Assembly: GCA_022578965.1 (NCBI GenBank)
Contig: MU400554.1
Location: 124,001 to 188,000, forward strand
Direction: 5' to 3'
From: Xylaria sp. FL1777
Lineage: Eukaryota; Ascomycota; Sordariomycetes; Xylariales; Xylariaceae
DNA: 64,000 bases
Below are positions 60,984 to 64,000 of this stretch, piece after piece. Position numbers and translations under genes: made by a program. Within the stretch, counting starts at the first letter, position 1; every line of letters begins with the position of its first letter. Below the pieces are notes generated by a model, which saw nothing but the letters and a program-made list of their open reading frames with translations, was not told the origin of the DNA and did no database searches.

Positions 60984-63286
60984 GTTTACCGAGATGATTT
61001 ACACAAGTTTAGGATTGAGTTAGGAGAGGGTCTACTTAGAAGCAGACAGACGATGTAGATATGAGTAGTCTGGGCGACTGAAGATATGTGGATGGTGAGA
61101 TAATATTGTGATTGCGTAGGATATTGACAACAGCTGTTCTGACAGTAGCGTTCTGTTACAGATATGAGGGTTGTAAAGGACGAGGCTGACAGGCTGACGA
61201 GCTGCGATGGAGAACGTTGAGAATTGAACTTGTGCGAAACTGTAGTAAAGGATATGAATTAGCAGTCTTCCAATGGTGCCCAGTAACGATCAAAAATAGT
61301 AAACAGTGGGAATGAGTAAGCTTCAAGTCCGTATTCCATGTATGGCGGTAGAAACCTACAGAGCTCTCACAGTGGTTGTGAGGGGGGGTAGATTCATGTG
61401 GTTACCATGTGGGTACTTAGTTGTGAATGCACGTTGTGTTGTAGAGTGCCGGCAGAAATATCATGGATAGATGTTGGTACTGATAACTCAGGAAATGAGA
61501 TTGTGGGTAGTAGAATAGAAGTAAGTGAATACAGACTTACAGTAACGTATAATTGTCTGGCTTGATACAATTCCACCACCTAGAGTGACTGGATGCGCTA
61601 CCACGTATGTGATTGAATGGTACTCTGTAGAAGTGGTAGTGCAGCATAAACACGCCGACTAACCTTGCAGGCTGTTTATCTCTTTCTCATTTTTGTTTAC
61701 TGATATTGACTTGTACGTATATTAAACTTTCTAGTATCTTGTTGCCCTGGATACACAAAAGTTTATTAAGGTTTAGAACGCTTGTATTGCTTACGTAGAG
61801 TTAGAAATATTGTAGCAAAGTATGCCATCCTAATGAAATCCTTGTAGATAGCGAATAGGATTAAGGACACAAGTGACAATTTATATCACCCTATTGAGGA
61901 AAATCTATTAACTGGGGGTCTATTCAGCATACAATTCAGCTTAGTCCTTAGTTGGGAACATCAAGATCACAAAGGTATTTAATGGAATCAACTTATTTCA
62001 TGGTGACTAAGCATCGAGCTTGCTAGTTTAACTTATGATTATCTGTCTTGATATGAACTCAAAAAAAAGATAGTATGTCTAAAGTATCACCCCCAAAACA
62101 GGAACAGGAGTTGAGTATCCATAATACAACCCAAAAGACAAGCTAGTTATTGCTCTAGGTCTAACTCACCCCAACCACATCAAAGCCGTTTCGACTACGG
62201 TATGATTGGTATAGCAGTGCATATCCTTCTAAGTTCTCATGTCACATACAATATTGCTAATAGCTTCGACTATTCCCGGCTTGGGGGGCTTCGGAATAGT
62301 CCTAACAACATCCCCTCAACCAGTGAAACAGAGTGTAGCATGCTTTCAACTTGTTCCAATTATAGAAAAGCTCCAAGCCTCCTAAACTATCGAAAGAAAT
62401 TGAAGTTATCTACGTAGTCTCAATGGAAAAATAGAAAGAAAACAACAATGGAATATAGTTCTACCAATTATGTCTAAGGTTTAATGAAATGCTGTCCCTG
62501 ATTGGATAATATCACGTGAAACGAAAAAGAAATCGGGACATACCTACAGTGTTCTACATGGATTCCAGGCTATTCTTTCACTTTGTCCGAGAGCCTTGAC
62601 GTACTTTATTAACGAGAAGCATTGTGCTTTCCTGATCTATGGTAAAACTCGCAGTGGAATGTCCAATAAAGGTCCCATAGACAATATTCTAGAAGTCTAG
62701 GCTTCCAGACTGCCCTAATAATATCACTCTCAACAACAAAAGAATTACTGTCTCGGGCTAGGTACACTGCGAATTATGAGTTGTTACGCAATGAGCCTAG
62801 AATTTAAACTATACCGGTGACCCCCGGTAACAAAATACAAGACAGGTTCTGTTTTGGAAGCATTGGATGACAGGCGGCAGCTAAGAAGGCTTATTGAGAC
62901 ATCTGCAAGGGCTATGGGCACTGAATATGACACTGAAACTCAGATTTTAAGTTCGATTATCATGGCAACACAAAGACTGCTGCAGATGCCGAGGCAGACT
63001 TTCTAAGTTTTGGAGGGAACAACATGGCTAGGCAGGCTTAGATGATTGCCCTCATACGAAGACTTGGACTACTAGTAGATAGGCGTACCGATTATATTGA
63101 ATAATACCTGCCTATCAAGATCGTACCGAGTAGAGAGAATAACGCGTGGAACTGAGCTAGATGCCGGATAGTCCGATATCCGGCGCATATATGTACAGAA
63201 GACTCTAAGGTCCCTGGACTTTTATGCTCCTGACCATCGGTTATTATAGACCTGATAAGGCCTCCCGCCGTCCTCAACATAAATAA
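60984..63286. other. Gene-free region between two minus-strand genes
   Basis: About 2.3 kb with no supportable gene; frames are at most about 70 codons with no motifs. The left side is the promoter of the hypothetical protein gene, and the right side is the 3' flank of the HMCES-like gene. Confidence 0.6.
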
Positions 63287-64000
63287 TCACGAGCTATTCG
63301 CAAAGAACTTCGTAATCTTCTGCGTCCCAGCCGACTTGGAAGCTTTGGCAGGACTTTTGCTGTTGTTGCTCGTGGCGCTGATCTTCTGCCTGCCGCCCCC
63401 TTTCCGCGGCGACGGCTCCGCCTTCTTGGCGCTTTGCCCCTTTCTCGGCGCAGTGCTAACTAGCTTCTTAGGTGGTTCCTCACCCATTGACTCTTCCCCT
63501 GCTTCCCGCTTGATGCCCACAGGCACCTTTGTGCTAACCCTGTCTTCACCTACGTCCTCCCGCTTCACTTTAGACTCTCGGTCTTCGTTCTCGCCCTTGG
63601 CTGTAAATCCTTCGGTCGCGGTGACTTCAATATCCGGCTGTTCTGTTTTAACCTCCGTTTTTGGAACGATATTTGTTTCTTTTACCCCTTCGTTAGTTTT
63701 CTTTTTACCTCCCTTTGTCGCAGCGCCCTTTGCGAAGAAATTCGCAATGTTGGATTTATTTTCCTTGCTGTCGACGGGGATAATGAACGCAGGCGAGTTG
63801 TTGCCGACTTTCCCCACGTCTTTACTCACGGGATACACTTCCAGCTCCCCATCATATGGGACTAGGAGAGATTGCAACTCCTTCGACCACTCATAGCGTT
63901 TTGGGTCGAGCCATCTGCGCATCTTGTCGGAGCCATTCTCTAGAATCACAGGCATGCGATTATGTAGGAAGTTCAGCTGCTTGTTTGAGTCTGTCGTTAT
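63287..64000 (-). CDS. HMCES/SRAP-domain abasic-site DNA repair protein (5' truncated by window end)
   Basis: SRAP proteins (human HMCES, bacterial YedK) crosslink to abasic sites in single-stranded DNA at replication forks through an N-terminal Cys. Only the C-terminal part, about 237 residues, is in the window; the reading frame continues past 64000, so the catalytic Cys2 and the first half of the domain are outside. Visible are TTDSNKQLNFLHNRMPVIL, which holds the conserved H-x-R-M-P active-site segment (the His and Arg line the pocket), a Trp-rich middle, and the end of the fold at LEVYPVSKDVGKVGNNSPAFI. A Lys/Glu-rich tail of about 150 residues follows with two PIP-box-like motifs: S-N-I-A-N-F-F just after the domain and Q-K-I-T-K-F-F six residues from the end. 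These could bind PCNA, as human HMCES does. The stop is at 63287. Confidence 0.9.
   Translation of the reverse strand: MTTDSNKQLNFLHNRMPVILENGSDKMRRWLDPKRYEWSKELQSLLVPYDGELEVYPVSKDVGKVGNNSPAFIIPVDSKENKSNIANFFAKGAATKGGKKKTNEGVKETNIVPKTEVKTEQPDIEVTATEGFTAKGENEDRESKVKREDVGEDRVSTKVPVGIKREAGEESMGEEPPKKLVSTAPRKGQSAKKAEPSPRKGGGRQKISATSNNSKSPAKASKSAGTQKITKFFANSS

Noticed and set aside
1..64000. CRISPR arrays, secondary-metabolite megasynthases, 5S or other rRNA genes
   Set aside because: No regular spaced repeats, no large modular ORFs and no rRNA core sequences were seen on either strand.

Overview
The window is nuclear DNA from a filamentous ascomycete (Pezizomycotina, most likely a Sordariomycete). 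The evidence is short 50-70 bp introns with GTAAGT-type donors and CTAAC-like branch points, a Zn2Cys6 regulator, cellobiose dehydrogenase, AA9 and GH5 enzymes of plant-biomass degradation, and a retroelement reduced to AT-rich sequence by repeat-induced-point-mutation-like (RIP-like) decay. Genes are single and well spaced, on both strands, with long gene-poor stretches.

Layout: 1-4.8 kb has no convincing gene. 4.8-7.7 kb (+) is a multi-pass family 2 glycosyltransferase. 9.48-9.97 kb is a possible TIR element with palindromic ends. 10.1-11.8 kb (+) is an indoleamine 2,3-dioxygenase, followed at 12.8-13.9 kb (+) by an HSL-type alpha/beta hydrolase. 14.8-16.5 kb (-) is a 6-phosphofructo-2-kinase whose bisphosphatase half has lost its catalytic residues. 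18.10-18.28 kb is an assembly gap with homopolymers. 18.3-20.6 kb (-) is a low-complexity nuclear-type protein. 24.6-27.4 kb (-) is a conserved fungal protein with a Cys/His-rich basic domain. 27.4-37.4 kb is about 10 kb with no supportable gene, littered with TAGGTAGGTA-type motifs.

37.4-49.9 kb is the functional centre: a Zn2Cys6 transcription factor (+), a cellobiose dehydrogenase (-, 10 exons), an AA9 lytic polysaccharide monooxygenase (+) and a GH5 endoglucanase (+). CDH is a known electron donor for AA9 enzymes, and AA9 cleavage makes chain ends for cellulases. The set is therefore a compact oxidative plus hydrolytic cellulose-attack cluster with its own candidate regulator.

50.9 kb (-) is a tRNA-Ser(AGA). 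51.8-58.7 kb is one LTR retrotransposon of about 6.9 kb with two 302-bp direct LTRs, so heavily C-to-T/G-to-A mutated that no coding frame survives. The outer ends of both LTRs are much less mutated. 59.2-61.0 kb (-) is a disordered, basic and acidic nuclear-type protein. 63.3-64.0 kb (-) is the 3' part of an HMCES/SRAP abasic-site DNA repair protein carrying PIP-box-like motifs; it runs off the window.

No CRISPR array, rRNA gene, PKS/NRPS or virus was seen. Exon boundaries were placed by eye from splice consensus and reading-frame continuity. They are good where domain sequence runs through, and less certain where noted.
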